Positions 8,903 through 17,560 of a DNA stretch of 64,000 nt are shown piece by piece. The translations under genes were made by a program, and so were the position numbers. The notes below the pieces were generated by a model, which was given only the letters and a program-made list of their open reading frames with translations, was not told where the DNA came from and ran no database searches. Each line of letters opens with the position of its first letter. Within the stretch, counting starts at the first letter, position 1. The stretch spans positions 122,409 to 186,408 of the forward strand of contig NZ_QUMW01000013.1 of NCBI RefSeq assembly GCF_003387165.1, read 5' to 3'. The DNA comes from Jeotgalicoccus halotolerans (GTDB lineage: Bacteria; Bacillota; Bacilli; Staphylococcales; Salinicoccaceae).

Positions 8903-8916
8903 CGAACGTACGTTTG
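8903..8916 (-). promoter_or_regulatory. LexA (SOS) box
   Basis: CGAAC-GTAC-GTTTG fits the Gram-positive LexA consensus CGAACRNRYGTTYG at every position. It lies just after a minus-strand -10 (TATAAT, 8927-8922) with a -35-like CTGACT 17 bases further up, the usual place for repression. Confidence 0.88.
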
Positions 8917-8981
8917 TTTTAATTATAAATGAATCATTGAGACAAGTCAGTTAATAACTACTTAATAAGAGGTGAAGGACT

Positions 8982-9371
8982 ATGGCAGAACATAAAATTT
9001 ATAAAATGAGTTTCAGCAGTGTACACCCGCATTATCTTGCGAAAGCGGAGCGTAAAAACAGAACAAAAGAAGAAGTAGATGAAATTATCCGCTGGCTGAC
9101 AGGATATTCACAAGAAGAACTTAAGACACAGATAGACAAGGAAGTGAATTTCGAAGAATTCTTTGGCCAGGCACCTGCAATGAATCCGGCGAGACATGAA
9201 GTGAAAGGTATCATTTGCGGTGTGAGAGTAGAGGAAATTGAAGAACCGCTGATGCAGGAAATCCGTTATATGGACAAAATGATCGATGAGCTGGCTAAGG
9301 GCAAGAAAATGGAAAAATATTACGCTGAAACAATTAGTTTGAGGTCATTAAAGTCATATGGTATATTATAA
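8982..9371 (+). CDS. DUF2200 family protein
   Basis: 129 residues, soluble. The sequence [20 protein letters not shown] with [16 protein letters not shown] and the central [24 protein letters not shown] are the hallmarks of DUF2200, a family of small conserved proteins without a known role. It is divergent from the SAP-domain gene. The stop codon lies inside the Zur box that controls the next gene. Confidence 0.85.
   Translation: MAEHKIYKMSFSSVHPHYLAKAERKNRTKEEVDEIIRWLTGYSQEELKTQIDKEVNFEEFFGQAPAMNPARHEVKGIICGVRVEEIEEPLMQEIRYMDKMIDELAKGKKMEKYYAETISLRSLKSYGIL
9339..9367 (+). promoter_or_regulatory. Sigma-A promoter of the S14 paralogue
   Basis: TTGAGG and TATATT are 17 bases apart. The promoter lies inside the 3' end of the DUF2200 gene and directly precedes the Zur box. 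Confidence 0.65.
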
Positions 9372-9391
9372 AGCGTAATAATTACGATTTA
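9369..9391 (+). promoter_or_regulatory. Zur operator
   Basis: A 23-base dyad centred on 9380, symmetrical at all but one base pair, with the core CGTAATAATTACG flanked by TAAA and TTTA. It matches the Zur box of staphylococci and bacilli (TAAATCGTAATNATTACGATTTA). It lies between the -10 and the start of the zinc-independent S14 gene. Confidence 0.9.
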
Positions 9392-9407
9392 TATAAGGAG
9401 GGCTGTA

Positions 9408-9677
9408 ATGGCCAAAAAATCAAAAGTTGTCAAAGAATTAAAGCGTCAGGAAATGGTAGAACGTTACAAGAATCTTAGAGCGGAAATGAAGGCTAATGGT
9501 GATTATGAAGGTTTAAGAAAATTGCCGAGAGATTCATCTCCGACGAGATTAACCAATAGATGCCAGTTAACCGGACGTCCGAGAGGTGTCATCAGAGATT
9601 TTGGACTATCACGTATTAAGTTCAGAGAGCTGGCGCACAAAGGACAGATACCGGGTGTGAAAAAAGCGAGCTGGTAA
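9408..9677 (+). CDS. rpsN: 30S ribosomal protein S14, zinc-independent paralogue
   Basis: 89 residues, the long form of S14. The C-terminus ([30 protein letters not shown]) is the S14 signature, and there is only one Cys where the short zinc-binding form has four. In bacilli such C-minus paralogues replace the zinc form when zinc is scarce and are repressed by Zur; the operator directly upstream fits that well. This is therefore a zinc-sparing gene. A strong terminator follows. Confidence 0.93.
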   Translation: MAKKSKVVKELKRQEMVERYKNLRAEMKANGDYEGLRKLPRDSSPTRLTNRCQLTGRPRGVIRDFGLSRIKFRELAHKGQIPGVKKASW

Positions 9678-9687
9678 ATAATTTCAG

Positions 9688-9728
9688 AAATTCACGGACT
9701 GGATTAATTCAGTCCGTGAATTTTTTTA
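9688..9728 (+). terminator. Terminator after rpsN
   Basis: AAATTCACGGACTG pairs perfectly with CAGTCCGTGAATTT around an eight-base loop, followed by T-run. Confidence 0.9.
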
Positions 9729-9742
9729 TTGATTTACCGTGA

Positions 9743-9770
9743 TTGATAAATCGACTGGGTGTGATATTCT
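9743..9770 (+). promoter_or_regulatory. Sigma-A promoter of the opine dehydrogenase operon
   Basis: TTGATA and TATTCT are separated by 16 bases. Its position means that longer in-frame starts before about 9777 would not be transcribed, which supports ATG at 9806. Confidence 0.55.
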
Positions 9771-9805
9771 TGAAATGTATTTTTAAAAAAGGGGATGTAT
9801 TAACT

Positions 9806-10900
9806 ATGACAGTTTCAAAAATAGCAATACTTGGAGCCGGTAATGGCGGCATTACTGCAGCAGCGGATTTATCTCAAAGGGGATTTGAAGTTGTGCTTTT
9901 TGAAAATGAATTATTCGCAAGCAACCTTGAAAAAATTGATGAAAATGGCGGTATTTTTCTTCAGGAAAAAGGAGAAGAGAACTTTATTGAAGTTCACCAG
10001 GTAACGACGGATATCAAAGAAGCAGTAAAAGATGCTGATGTAATTATGCTGACCGTACCGGGTTTTGCGATAGAAAGTATGGCAGAAATGCTGGCCCCTG
10101 CTGTTAAAGAGGAACAGGTCATATTCTTAAACGGGGCCGGAGCGATGGGAGCACTCAGATTTGTAAATAAAGCAAGGTCGCTCGGCATAGAGAAAAACTT
10201 TAAAATTGGGGAAACAAATTCTCTTGCATATGGAACCCGCGCATTTCCTGAAGAAGCTAAAGTGGAGCTCGGTCTCAGGGTGAAAAAATTATTTTTTGCA
10301 GCATATCCAGCGGAGGCTACAGAAGAACTGCTTGAAATATGCCGTGAGCTTTACCAGTGTCTGGTACCTGCAGAGAATGTGCTGCATTCAACGATGGAAA
10401 ATGGCAATCCGGAAGTTCATCCAGGGCCTTCATTGCTTAATGCAGGACGAATAGACTATTCAAATGGAGAGTTTTACTTATATAAAGAAGGTATTACGAA
10501 ACATACAGTCAGACTGCTGAGAGGAATTGAAGCAGAACGAATAGCAATCGGCAAAGCTTTTGGTTTTGAACTGGAAGATGCAATTACGAGCAGATATAAC
10601 AGAGGGTATTTCGAGACAAGTGAAGGTACACTTCAGGAACTGTTCAACAAGAGCGAAGTCTACGGTGCAATTAAAGGACCGACAGAAGTAGACTCCAGAT
10701 ACTTTACAGAAGATATTTCCGATGGTCTTGTATTCTGGTCTGAGCTTGGTGAAACAGCAGGTATTGCGACACCGAATATCGATGCGGTCATTACCATCGG
10801 CGGAACTATTCTGGAACGTGATTTTTACTCAGAAGGATTGACTTTATCCAAGCTGGGGCTAACAGAGGTATCTGTGCAGGAATTACTGAGAAAATTGTAG
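9806..10900 (+). CDS. Octopine/nopaline-type (opine) dehydrogenase family protein
   Basis: 364 residues from ATG 9806, which follows GGGGATG. The frame extends 21 codons upstream, but the promoter lies in that part. The N-terminal Rossmann motif AILGAGNGGITAAADLSQRG binds NAD(P), and the C-terminal helical domain holds the octopine dehydrogenase pattern (ENGNPEVHPGPSLLNAGRIDYS, with the conserved catalytic-type His). These enzymes join or split an amino acid and a 2-oxoacid through reductive condensation. Substrates are unknown. It is co-transcribed with the NhaC-type antiporter 29 bases downstream, which may carry the opine or its parts. Confidence 0.8.
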   Translation: MTVSKIAILGAGNGGITAAADLSQRGFEVVLFENELFASNLEKIDENGGIFLQEKGEENFIEVHQVTTDIKEAVKDADVIMLTVPGFAIESMAEMLAPAVKEEQVIFLNGAGAMGALRFVNKARSLGIEKNFKIGETNSLAYGTRAFPEEAKVELGLRVKKLFFAAYPAEATEELLEICRELYQCLVPAENVLHSTMENGNPEVHPGPSLLNAGRIDYSNGEFYLYKEGITKHTVRLLRGIEAERIAIGKAFGFELEDAITSRYNRGYFETSEGTLQELFNKSEVYGAIKGPTEVDSRYFTEDISDGLVFWSELGETAGIATPNIDAVITIGGTILERDFYSEGLTLSKLGLTEVSVQELLRKL

Positions 10901-10929
10901 ATCTTGAATAAAACAAAAGGGGAAATTTT

Positions 10930-12330
10930 ATGAAGAGAGCACCGACACTTTTTGAAGCTGTATCTTGTTTCTTATTTTTGGCAGTTATTATTGGGGTGGG
11001 TTTCGGCTATTATGATATACCTATTCAGCCATTGCTTTTATTATCAGCAGCATATGCGGCTTTTATCGCTTACAGGGTAGGCTTAACATGGGAAGATATG
11101 GAGGAAGGTATAACAACCCGTTTAAACACAGCTATGCCGGCAATATTTATTATTTTTGCGGTGGGAGTTATCGTCGGTACATGGATTTACTCTGGCACTG
11201 TTCCAATGCTTATCTATTACGGCTTATTAATCATAGATCCGACTTATTTTCTTGTTACAGCCTTTGTGATTACTGCTGTAGTATCAATTGCCACAGGAAC
11301 TGCCTGGGGTTCATCAGCTACAGCAGGTGTCGCGCTGATGGGAATTGCAATTGAAATGAACGTTCCTTTAGGAATTGCGGCAGGAGCCATAATTTCCGGT
11401 GCTATTTTTGGAGATAAACTGTCACCTCTTTCGGATACGACGAATCTTTCAGCTTTAGTTGCTGAAGTCGATTTATATGACCACATAAAACATATGCTGT
11501 GGACGACGATTCCATCCTCGCTCGCGGGTCTGATTGTCTGGTTGATAGTCGGCATGAATCTGGATACAGGTACTGCGAGCTCCGATAATGTAATGGGCTT
11601 GACTTCAGAGCTGAGTGCGATATTTAACTGGAATATTTTTATGCTGCTGCCCTTTGTCATTATATTGTGGGGTGCTTTTTCAAGAAAACCTATTGTACCG
11701 GTTATGCTGTTATCATCTGTTGCCGCAGTCTTTATAGGAATGTTCTCCAACGGCTTTTCTTTTGTAGACGGCTTCACAGCGATGGCTAACGGATTCTCAG
11801 TAGATATGGTAAATCCAAACAGTGAATTCTCTGAGACAGTATCATCATTATTAAACCGCGGCGGGATATTCTCTATGGTAACCATTGTAGTTACGATATT
11901 TTGCGGCTATGCCTTTGCAGGAATTGTAGAAGCAGCCGGGTGTCTGGACCGGATTCTTGAATCATTTACGAGGTGGGTTCAATCATCATGGCAGATTGTA
12001 GGCTCTACAATTTTAGGCAGTATTCTGATTGTCTTTACAGCGGGTGTCGCTTCCATATCTATTATTATGATGGGAGTCCTGATGAAAGATGTCTATAAGA
12101 AGAACGGAATGGACGGATTAAACTTGTCGAGAACCCTGGAAGACTCAGGAACGATGATATTAGGATTTGTTCCATGGGGTGTTTCCGCAATTTACTATCT
12201 GGAAGTATTAGGCGTTGGAGTTGGCGACTATTGGATGTGGGCAATCCCATGCTACCTGTGTATTGTATTTGCGATGATCTATGCGGCAACAGGTATCGGC
12301 ATAAAGAAATTGAAGAAAGCTGAAGGATAA
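10930..12330 (+). CDS. NhaC-family Na+/H+ (or organic acid) antiporter
   Basis: 466 residues with about eleven membrane segments. The motifs VSIATGTAWGSSATAGVALMGI and SGAIFGDKLSPLSDTTNLSA are those of the NhaC/MleN family. The ribosome binding site AAAGGGG precedes ATG. The family includes sodium-proton antiporters and malate-2H/Na-lactate exchangers. Since a second NhaC-type gene lies in the hydroxyproline operon at 26120, a solute exchange role for both is plausible. The gene forms an operon with the opine dehydrogenase and ends in a terminator. Confidence 0.85.
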   Translation: MKRAPTLFEAVSCFLFLAVIIGVGFGYYDIPIQPLLLLSAAYAAFIAYRVGLTWEDMEEGITTRLNTAMPAIFIIFAVGVIVGTWIYSGTVPMLIYYGLLIIDPTYFLVTAFVITAVVSIATGTAWGSSATAGVALMGIAIEMNVPLGIAAGAIISGAIFGDKLSPLSDTTNLSALVAEVDLYDHIKHMLWTTIPSSLAGLIVWLIVGMNLDTGTASSDNVMGLTSELSAIFNWNIFMLLPFVIILWGAFSRKPIVPVMLLSSVAAVFIGMFSNGFSFVDGFTAMANGFSVDMVNPNSEFSETVSSLLNRGGIFSMVTIVVTIFCGYAFAGIVEAAGCLDRILESFTRWVQSSWQIVGSTILGSILIVFTAGVASISIIMMGVLMKDVYKKNGMDGLNLSRTLEDSGTMILGFVPWGVSAIYYLEVLGVGVGDYWMWAIPCYLCIVFAMIYAATGIGIKKLKKAEG

Positions 12331-12332
12331 AT

Positions 12333-12369
12333 AAAAGACTGCGCTATTATATTATAGCGCAGTCTTTTT
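12333..12369 (+). terminator. Terminator after the first NhaC gene
   Basis: AAAAGACTGCGCTAT pairs with its complement around TATAT or less, followed by T5. Confidence 0.9.
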
Positions 12370-12372
12370 AAG

Positions 12373-12401
12373 ATATTTTTTCACACAGAGTGAAAAAATA
12401 T
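12373..12401. promoter_or_regulatory. Perfect 12-base inverted repeat upstream of the aldehyde dehydrogenase
   Basis: ATATTTTTTCAC-N5-GTGAAAAAATAT, perfectly symmetric with spacer ACAGA. It abuts the -35 hexamer. Its core TTCAC-N5-GTGAA is shared in looser form by sites before the TRAP operon (14571) and before rpoN (19781), so I read it as an operator rather than a terminator. Confidence 0.6.
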
Positions 12402-12429
12402 TGCTTTATTAAATAATTGGTATTAGAAT
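12401..12429 (+). promoter_or_regulatory. Sigma-A promoter of the aldehyde dehydrogenase
   Basis: TTGCTT and TAGAAT are separated by 17 bases. The start codon is 41 bases downstream, behind the ribosome binding site AAGGGGG. Confidence 0.5.
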
Positions 12430-12469
12430 TGTCGTAAGAATCAAACTATTTAAGGGGGATTATTTTCAT

Positions 12470-13957
12470 ATGGCAATTGAAACTTTGAAGTCACGTGTGC
12501 AGGAATTTTTAGATGGGGATAAAGGGTTGTACATTAACGGAAGTTATGTTCCAGCGAGCAGCGGGAAAACTTTTGATGTACTGAATCCTGCAACAGAGGA
12601 AGTAATTGCTCAAGTATCAGAAGCAGATGAAAAAGATATAGACACAGCTGTAAAAGCTGCACGTGAAGCTTTCGATAATGGCGAATGGACGAAAATGGAA
12701 GCGGCAGAGCGTGCACATATTATTTACAAATTTGCAGACTTATTGGAAGAGCATCGTGAAGAATTGGCCCAGCTCGAAGCGCTCGATAATGGGAAACCAT
12801 ATATGCAGGCGCTTGAAGATGATGTTGATGGAACAATACAGCATTTCAGATATTATTCAGGGTGGGCAACAAAAATATCAGGACAGACGACAAATGTCTT
12901 AAACGGATATTTAACGTACACAGTCCACGAACCGGTTGGCGTGGTCGGACAGATTATTCCATGGAATTATCCGCTGGCGATGGCAGGATGGAAGCTCGGA
13001 GCTGCTCTCGCAGCAGGATGCACAATTGTAATTAAACCTGCTTCGGAGACTCCATTATCATTATTATATGCAGCTAAACTGTTTAAAGAAGCAGGATTCC
13101 CAGATGGTGTAGTCAATGTTGTACCCGGTTCAGGGAGTGTAGCTGGTAATGCACTTGTTACACATAAACAAGTCGACAAAGTCGCATTTACAGGGTCTAC
13201 CAAAACAGGCAGTTCTATTATGAAAAATGCTGCGGAGGATATTAAAAGCACTACTCTAGAGCTTGGCGGGAAATCACCGGCAGTGGTTCTTGAAGACGCC
13301 GATCTTGATACAGCATTGGACGGAATTTTTGATGGAACAATGTACAATTCAGGACAAAATTGCAGTGCAACGACGCGAATATTCGTTCAGCGTAAAATTT
13401 ACGATGATGTATTAAAAGCATTGAAGGAAAGGGCAGAAAAAGCAGTAGTCGGTCCAGGACTGGATAATTCCACTGAATATGGTCCGTTAGTTTCTGAAAA
13501 ACAGTTAAACACTGTGCTTGGTTATATCAGAAAAGGTAAACAAGAAGGAGCAAGACTGCTTGTTGGAGGATCGCGCAAAGGTGACAAAGGATATTTTGTA
13601 GAACCGACAATTTTTGCGGATGTAGAAGACGATATGACAATTGCAAGAGAAGAAATTTTTGGGCCCGTAATGTCTGTATTTGTGTTTGACGAGGTAGATG
13701 AAGTAATCAAACGCGCGAATGATAGCGAATATGGTTTAGCGGCAAGCGTCTGGACAGAGAGCATTAAGAAAGGACACCATATTGCGAGTAAATTACAGGC
13801 GGGGACCGTATGGGTAAATGATTTTGGCCTTGAATTAGAAACAATGCCATTTGGCGGATATAAGAAATCAGGTATCGGCAGAGAAATGGGCGGAGAATAC
13901 GGCATTTCTAATTATATAGAAGTGAAAAGTGTATTTGTAAATCATAAAGTAGATTAG
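12470..13957 (+). CDS. NAD(P)-dependent aldehyde dehydrogenase, candidate 2-oxoglutarate-semialdehyde dehydrogenase
   Basis: 495 residues, the normal length. The catalytic Cys is residue 298 in GQNCSA and the general base Glu is residue 264 in LELGGKSP; the cofactor-site motifs FTGSTKTG and PWNYP are also present. The overall type is like betaine- or phenylacetaldehyde-type dehydrogenases. Its place at the head of the hydroxyproline locus suggests it performs the last step, oxidation of 2-oxoglutarate semialdehyde to 2-oxoglutarate, but this is inference from context. The XRE-cupin regulator gene follows after 27 bases. Confidence 0.85.
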   Translation: MAIETLKSRVQEFLDGDKGLYINGSYVPASSGKTFDVLNPATEEVIAQVSEADEKDIDTAVKAAREAFDNGEWTKMEAAERAHIIYKFADLLEEHREELAQLEALDNGKPYMQALEDDVDGTIQHFRYYSGWATKISGQTTNVLNGYLTYTVHEPVGVVGQIIPWNYPLAMAGWKLGAALAAGCTIVIKPASETPLSLLYAAKLFKEAGFPDGVVNVVPGSGSVAGNALVTHKQVDKVAFTGSTKTGSSIMKNAAEDIKSTTLELGGKSPAVVLEDADLDTALDGIFDGTMYNSGQNCSATTRIFVQRKIYDDVLKALKERAEKAVVGPGLDNSTEYGPLVSEKQLNTVLGYIRKGKQEGARLLVGGSRKGDKGYFVEPTIFADVEDDMTIAREEIFGPVMSVFVFDEVDEVIKRANDSEYGLAASVWTESIKKGHHIASKLQAGTVWVNDFGLELETMPFGGYKKSGIGREMGGEYGISNYIEVKSVFVNHKVD

Positions 13958-13984
13958 CATATGACGAGAGGAAAGAATTAAGAT

Positions 13985-14515
13985 ATGAATGATTCATTTG
14001 GTGGCGAACTGAGAAAAGTAAGAAAAAGCAAAAAGATGACGCTCCAGGATTTGAGTGACCGCAGCGGTTTATCAATCAGCTTTTTGTCACAAATTGAAAG
14101 AGGCTTACGAACACTGACTTTTACCTCATTGAATAAAATAGCAGATGCACTGGAAGTGGATGTAAACTTTTTCTTTGGAAACAACAATTCAAATGTAAAG
14201 AAACAAGCAGGTCAAGACAGCATCGGCGGAGAAACCTTCTCTTACACAAGTCTCTCTGGTGATATGACACATCCTGACTTTATACCAGCTGTTATTGAGT
14301 TAAAAGCAAGTGAGTCACAGCAAGTTCCATACCGTCATGCGGGTCAGGAATTTGTTTATGTGCTCTCAGGTCAGCTGGAAGTTGAATTGGATGGCAAAAA
14401 GGAAACTCTCTGTGCAAATGAATCAATTCATATAGACTCTTCAATAGCACATCATTGGTATAACGATACTAATGAAGTAACAAAAATTTTATTAGTGTCG
14501 TCATCAAAACATTAA
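13985..14515 (+). CDS. XRE-family regulator with C-terminal cupin domain
   Basis: 176 residues. Residues 8-62 form a lambda-repressor-type helix-turn-helix (LQDLSDRSGLSISFLSQIERG), and residues about 105-170 a cupin barrel (RHAGQEFVYVLSGQLEVELDG), the usual ligand-sensing half. It lies 27 bases after the aldehyde dehydrogenase and before the TRAP operon, so it probably controls one or both. The dyad TTYAC-N5-GTRAA seen at 12373, 14571 and 19781 is a candidate binding site. There are two other regulators of this type at 28175 and 29944, each next to its own catabolic module. Confidence 0.85.
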   Translation: MNDSFGGELRKVRKSKKMTLQDLSDRSGLSISFLSQIERGLRTLTFTSLNKIADALEVDVNFFFGNNNSNVKKQAGQDSIGGETFSYTSLSGDMTHPDFIPAVIELKASESQQVPYRHAGQEFVYVLSGQLEVELDGKKETLCANESIHIDSSIAHHWYNDTNEVTKILLVSSSKH

Positions 14516-14519
14516 ACTT

Positions 14520-14557
14520 ATAAGCATTCTTTTAATTATATTTGAAGAATGCTTATT
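14520..14557 (+). terminator. Terminator after the XRE-cupin gene
   Basis: ATAAGCATTCTT pairs perfectly with AAGAATGCTTAT around a 13-base loop. The T-run is poor, so termination may be partial. Confidence 0.6.
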
Positions 14558-14570
14558 ATATAAACATTAA

Positions 14571-14587
14571 TTTCACACACAGTAAAA
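14571..14587. promoter_or_regulatory. Operator-like dyad before the TRAP operon
   Basis: TTTCAC-ACACA-GTAAAA, similar to the perfect repeat at 12373-12401 and to the site before rpoN. It lies 33 bases before the dctP start. Confidence 0.45.
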
Positions 14588-14619
14588 ATATAAAGAGGTA
14601 ATAACAATGGGGGAAAGAT

Positions 14620-15702
14620 ATGAAGCGAAGATCATTTATTATTTTTTTAACAGTTTCTATTTCTGTGATTTTGAGTGCATGTGCGCCTTTGCAAACAATT
14701 CCGGAAGGGGAAACGGAGGTCTACGAATGGCGCATGGTCACACATCAAATCCCAGGTACTGCCAGATATGATGGAACAATAATTCCATTTGTAGAAGCTG
14801 TAGAAGAAATAACAGGAGGTAGATTAATTATTGAACCTTTTGGAGCAGATACATTATTTCCTACGAATGATTCTTTTGACATGATAAAAAACGGTGTTGT
14901 AGAAATTGGAGCTGTTTATACAGGTTTTTGGACTGGTAAAGATCCTGTTTTCGCTTTAGGGGGAGGTACTATTCCAGGTGACCCGATTTCAGGATATGAA
15001 GAACACTTTTATCGAACTGATGAATTGGAACCAATAATGAACAAAGCATATGAGAAGTTTGGAATTAAAAATCTAGGAGCATTTGATTATGCGCCTCCAG
15101 AAGCTTTAATTTCGAGAGTTCCTATTAGATCTCTTGAAGACTTCAGGGGAAAAAATATTAGAGCAGCTGGAGTAGCATCCCAGTTTTATGGAGCTTTAGA
15201 TGCCTCTGCAATATCGCTGTCAGCACCGGAGATATATACCGGCTTACAACTCGGTACTGTTGATGCAGCTGAATTTAATGATTTTTTAGTTAACGGAGAA
15301 ATGGGATTAGATGAAGTAACAAAATATGTTATCGAACCTGCTCTGCATGTTGGTCCAAGCACTGATAAAGAACTAATAGTGAATCCTGATGCGTGGGAAG
15401 AATTACCAGAAGATATTAAGGCCGCTGTCTATGTGGCCAGGGATATGGTCAGGTATGAATCAGCAGTAGCATACGGTGTAGAGAGTAAAAAAGCAGAAAC
15501 TGTATGGAGAGAGAATGAAGATATAGAATTTATTGAATTACCAGAAGAAGATGTTGAAAAGATGAGAGAGATAGGATTCGATTTGGTTCTTGATTATAAA
15601 GAACAAAGTGAATTGAGCGAGAAATATGTTGAAGAATATGCCAGAGTTTTAAATGATCTTGGTTACACAGAAGAAGCTCAAAAATTAGGCTATACAGAAT
15701 AG
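14620..15702 (+). CDS. TRAP transporter substrate-binding lipoprotein (DctP family)
   Basis: 360 residues. The signal peptide ends in the lipobox LSAC with the lipidated Cys at residue 21, so the binding protein is anchored outside the membrane, as expected in Gram-positives. The conserved helix RSLEDFRGKNIRAAG and the segment GLQLGTVDAAEF are those of the DctP fold, which captures carboxylates including amino acids. It is the first gene of a dctPQM operon followed by the DapA-family enzyme, so it probably imports the locus substrate, perhaps hydroxyproline or a derivative. The ribosome binding site is GGGGGAAAG. Confidence 0.92.
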   Translation: MKRRSFIIFLTVSISVILSACAPLQTIPEGETEVYEWRMVTHQIPGTARYDGTIIPFVEAVEEITGGRLIIEPFGADTLFPTNDSFDMIKNGVVEIGAVYTGFWTGKDPVFALGGGTIPGDPISGYEEHFYRTDELEPIMNKAYEKFGIKNLGAFDYAPPEALISRVPIRSLEDFRGKNIRAAGVASQFYGALDASAISLSAPEIYTGLQLGTVDAAEFNDFLVNGEMGLDEVTKYVIEPALHVGPSTDKELIVNPDAWEELPEDIKAAVYVARDMVRYESAVAYGVESKKAETVWRENEDIEFIELPEEDVEKMREIGFDLVLDYKEQSELSEKYVEEYARVLNDLGYTEEAQKLGYTE

Positions 15703-15714
15703 GTAGGTGTAACC

Positions 15715-16209
15715 ATGAAAAAATTAATCGAAGGGATAGAAAAACTATCTAAATTCACTGGCACAATTGCGGCTTATTTAATTATACCGCTCACTTTAGT
15801 TGTAATTTATACAGTATTAATGAGAAGATTTTTTGGTAATTCTCCGGATTGGGGCTTTGAAGTTACTATATTTATCTTTGGAATTATGATTCTGCTTACG
15901 GGAGCAGATACTTTAAGAATTAAGGGTCATATTATCGTAGATGTAATCCAGCCTTTCATTAAAGGGAAATTAAGCTTAATATTGTTATTTTTAGTTAATA
16001 TAATCATCGTTGTGACTGCATTTATATTATTAACAAAAGGTATTGAACTGGCTGTTGAATCTACAAGAATTATGGAACATTCTGCACATCAGACTTCATT
16101 TAATCCTTCTATCTGGTGGTTTAAATGGTTCATACCAATAGCGGCATTTATATTATGGTTACAGTCTTTGGCAGAGTTTTATAAACTTTGGACAAAGGAG
16201 GATATGTAG
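15715..16209 (+). CDS. TRAP transporter small permease (DctQ)
   Basis: 164 residues with four membrane segments. The block VIYTVLMRRFFGNSPDWGFEVTIFIFGI is characteristic of DctQ subunits. It lies 12 bases after dctP and 1 base before dctM. In this transporter class DctQ and DctM together form the sodium-coupled membrane channel. Confidence 0.9.
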   Translation: MKKLIEGIEKLSKFTGTIAAYLIIPLTLVVIYTVLMRRFFGNSPDWGFEVTIFIFGIMILLTGADTLRIKGHIIVDVIQPFIKGKLSLILLFLVNIIIVVTAFILLTKGIELAVESTRIMEHSAHQTSFNPSIWWFKWFIPIAAFILWLQSLAEFYKLWTKEDM

Positions 16210-16210
16210 A

Positions 16211-17530
16211 ATGGACTTAATTTTTGATTATGCTCCTTTGGGAATGTTTATATTGCTGTTAATTTTATTATTCTTGGGTGTGCCAATCGCATTTTCTTTA
16301 GCATTTACTGGTGTTATTTTTGCGCTGATAATGTGGGGGTACGATAGTTCTGCTCTATTTACAAGTGGCACTTGGAATATAATGAATAATTACACTTTGA
16401 TAGCTATCCCTCTATTTATATTTATGTCGATACTACTAGAAAAGTCCGATATCATTAGTGATTTATTTAAAAGTATATATCATTGGTCAGGATCTTTACG
16501 AGGTGGACTAGCTATTACTGTTATCGTTGTAGGTGCAATTATTGGTGCTATATCAGGGGTAGTTGCCGCAGGAGTTATAGGCTTAGGCTTAATTGCGCTG
16601 CCTCAGATGATGAAATATAAGTACAATGAAAAGTTAAGTTTAGGCTCTATTATGGCTGGCGGTACACTTGGTCAATTAATTCCACCAAGTTTAAATATGG
16701 TTGTTTATGGTGCTATGACAGGAGTTTCTGTTTCTAGTTTATTTGCCGGAGGAATGAGTGCAGGAATAATTCTTATTTTACTCTTCGTGTTCTATATATT
16801 ATTTATGGCTTACACAAAATCAGACTCCGCGCCTGCATTAGCAAAAGAAGATAGAGTATCTACAGGTGAAAAAATTAGATCTACTAGAACAATTATACTC
16901 CCGATGATTTTAATAATTTTGGTTTTAGGATCAATTTTCACTGGAATCGCAACTCCGACTGAAGGAGCAGGTGTAGGGGTTTTTGGTACAGTTTTAATTG
17001 GTGTCTTAACCAAAAGGCTCGATTGGAAAAAAATAAAAGCGTCAATATTTGAATCTAGTAAAATGACAGGAATGGTCGCATGGATATTGATTGGAGCAGC
17101 TACTTTTAGCGCAGTATTTTCAGGTGTAGGAGGAAATAAACTTGTCTCAGATTTAGCATCAACTGCACCCGGAGGTAAATGGGGAGTGTTAATATTCGCA
17201 TTAGCGTTCATTATAATACTAGGAATGTTTTTAGAAACAATGGCGTTAATTATGCTCGCAGCACCAATAATCACGCCAGTAATCGTTGAAGCAGGATTTG
17301 ATCCATTATGGTGGGCGATATTATTCATGGTAGTTCTTCAAATGGCATTTTTAACCCCGCCTTTTGGATTTGCGATTTTTTATCTGAAAAGTGCAGTAGG
17401 AGAAAAAGTGTCTATTGGAAAGCTTTACAGTGCCACAATACCATTTATATTAATTCAATTATTAGTAGTTATAATAATAATTTTCATACCAATTTCAGTT
17501 ACATGGTTACCAAACTTATTAAGTAAATAA
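16211..17530 (+). CDS. TRAP transporter large permease (DctM)
   Basis: 439 residues with about twelve membrane segments. The motifs MAGGTLGQLIPPSLNMVVYG and PTEGAGVGVFGTVLIGVL are DctM signatures. The codon use is visibly AT-rich compared with the aldehyde dehydrogenase upstream, as in the whole TRAP operon. The DapA-family gene begins 30 bases downstream with its own ribosome binding site and no terminator between, so transport and catabolism are co-expressed. Confidence 0.92.
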   Translation: MDLIFDYAPLGMFILLLILLFLGVPIAFSLAFTGVIFALIMWGYDSSALFTSGTWNIMNNYTLIAIPLFIFMSILLEKSDIISDLFKSIYHWSGSLRGGLAITVIVVGAIIGAISGVVAAGVIGLGLIALPQMMKYKYNEKLSLGSIMAGGTLGQLIPPSLNMVVYGAMTGVSVSSLFAGGMSAGIILILLFVFYILFMAYTKSDSAPALAKEDRVSTGEKIRSTRTIILPMILIILVLGSIFTGIATPTEGAGVGVFGTVLIGVLTKRLDWKKIKASIFESSKMTGMVAWILIGAATFSAVFSGVGGNKLVSDLASTAPGGKWGVLIFALAFIIILGMFLETMALIMLAAPIITPVIVEAGFDPLWWAILFMVVLQMAFLTPPFGFAIFYLKSAVGEKVSIGKLYSATIPFILIQLLVVIIIIFIPISVTWLPNLLSK

Positions 17531-17560
17531 ATACAAATTATATTTAAGGAGAGGTTTTTT

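Noticed and set aside
11244..11885. 213-codon open frame on the minus strand
   Set aside because: It lies wholly inside the NhaC gene on the other strand, has no ribosome binding site and its product looks like the antisense of a membrane protein.
12373..12401. Inverted repeat as a transcription terminator
   Set aside because: A good terminator lies just before it, it has no GC-rich stem, and its core recurs at two other promoters.
12419..12434. TGG-N10-type element (TGGTATT-N4-TTGTC) before the aldehyde dehydrogenase as a third sigma-54 promoter
   Set aside because: The -24 element has lost most conserved bases and it differs from the two good sites; a sigma-A promoter is more convincing.
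16810..17328. 172-codon open frame on the minus strand
   Set aside because: Antisense shadow of dctM; Ile/Asn-rich product and no start signals.
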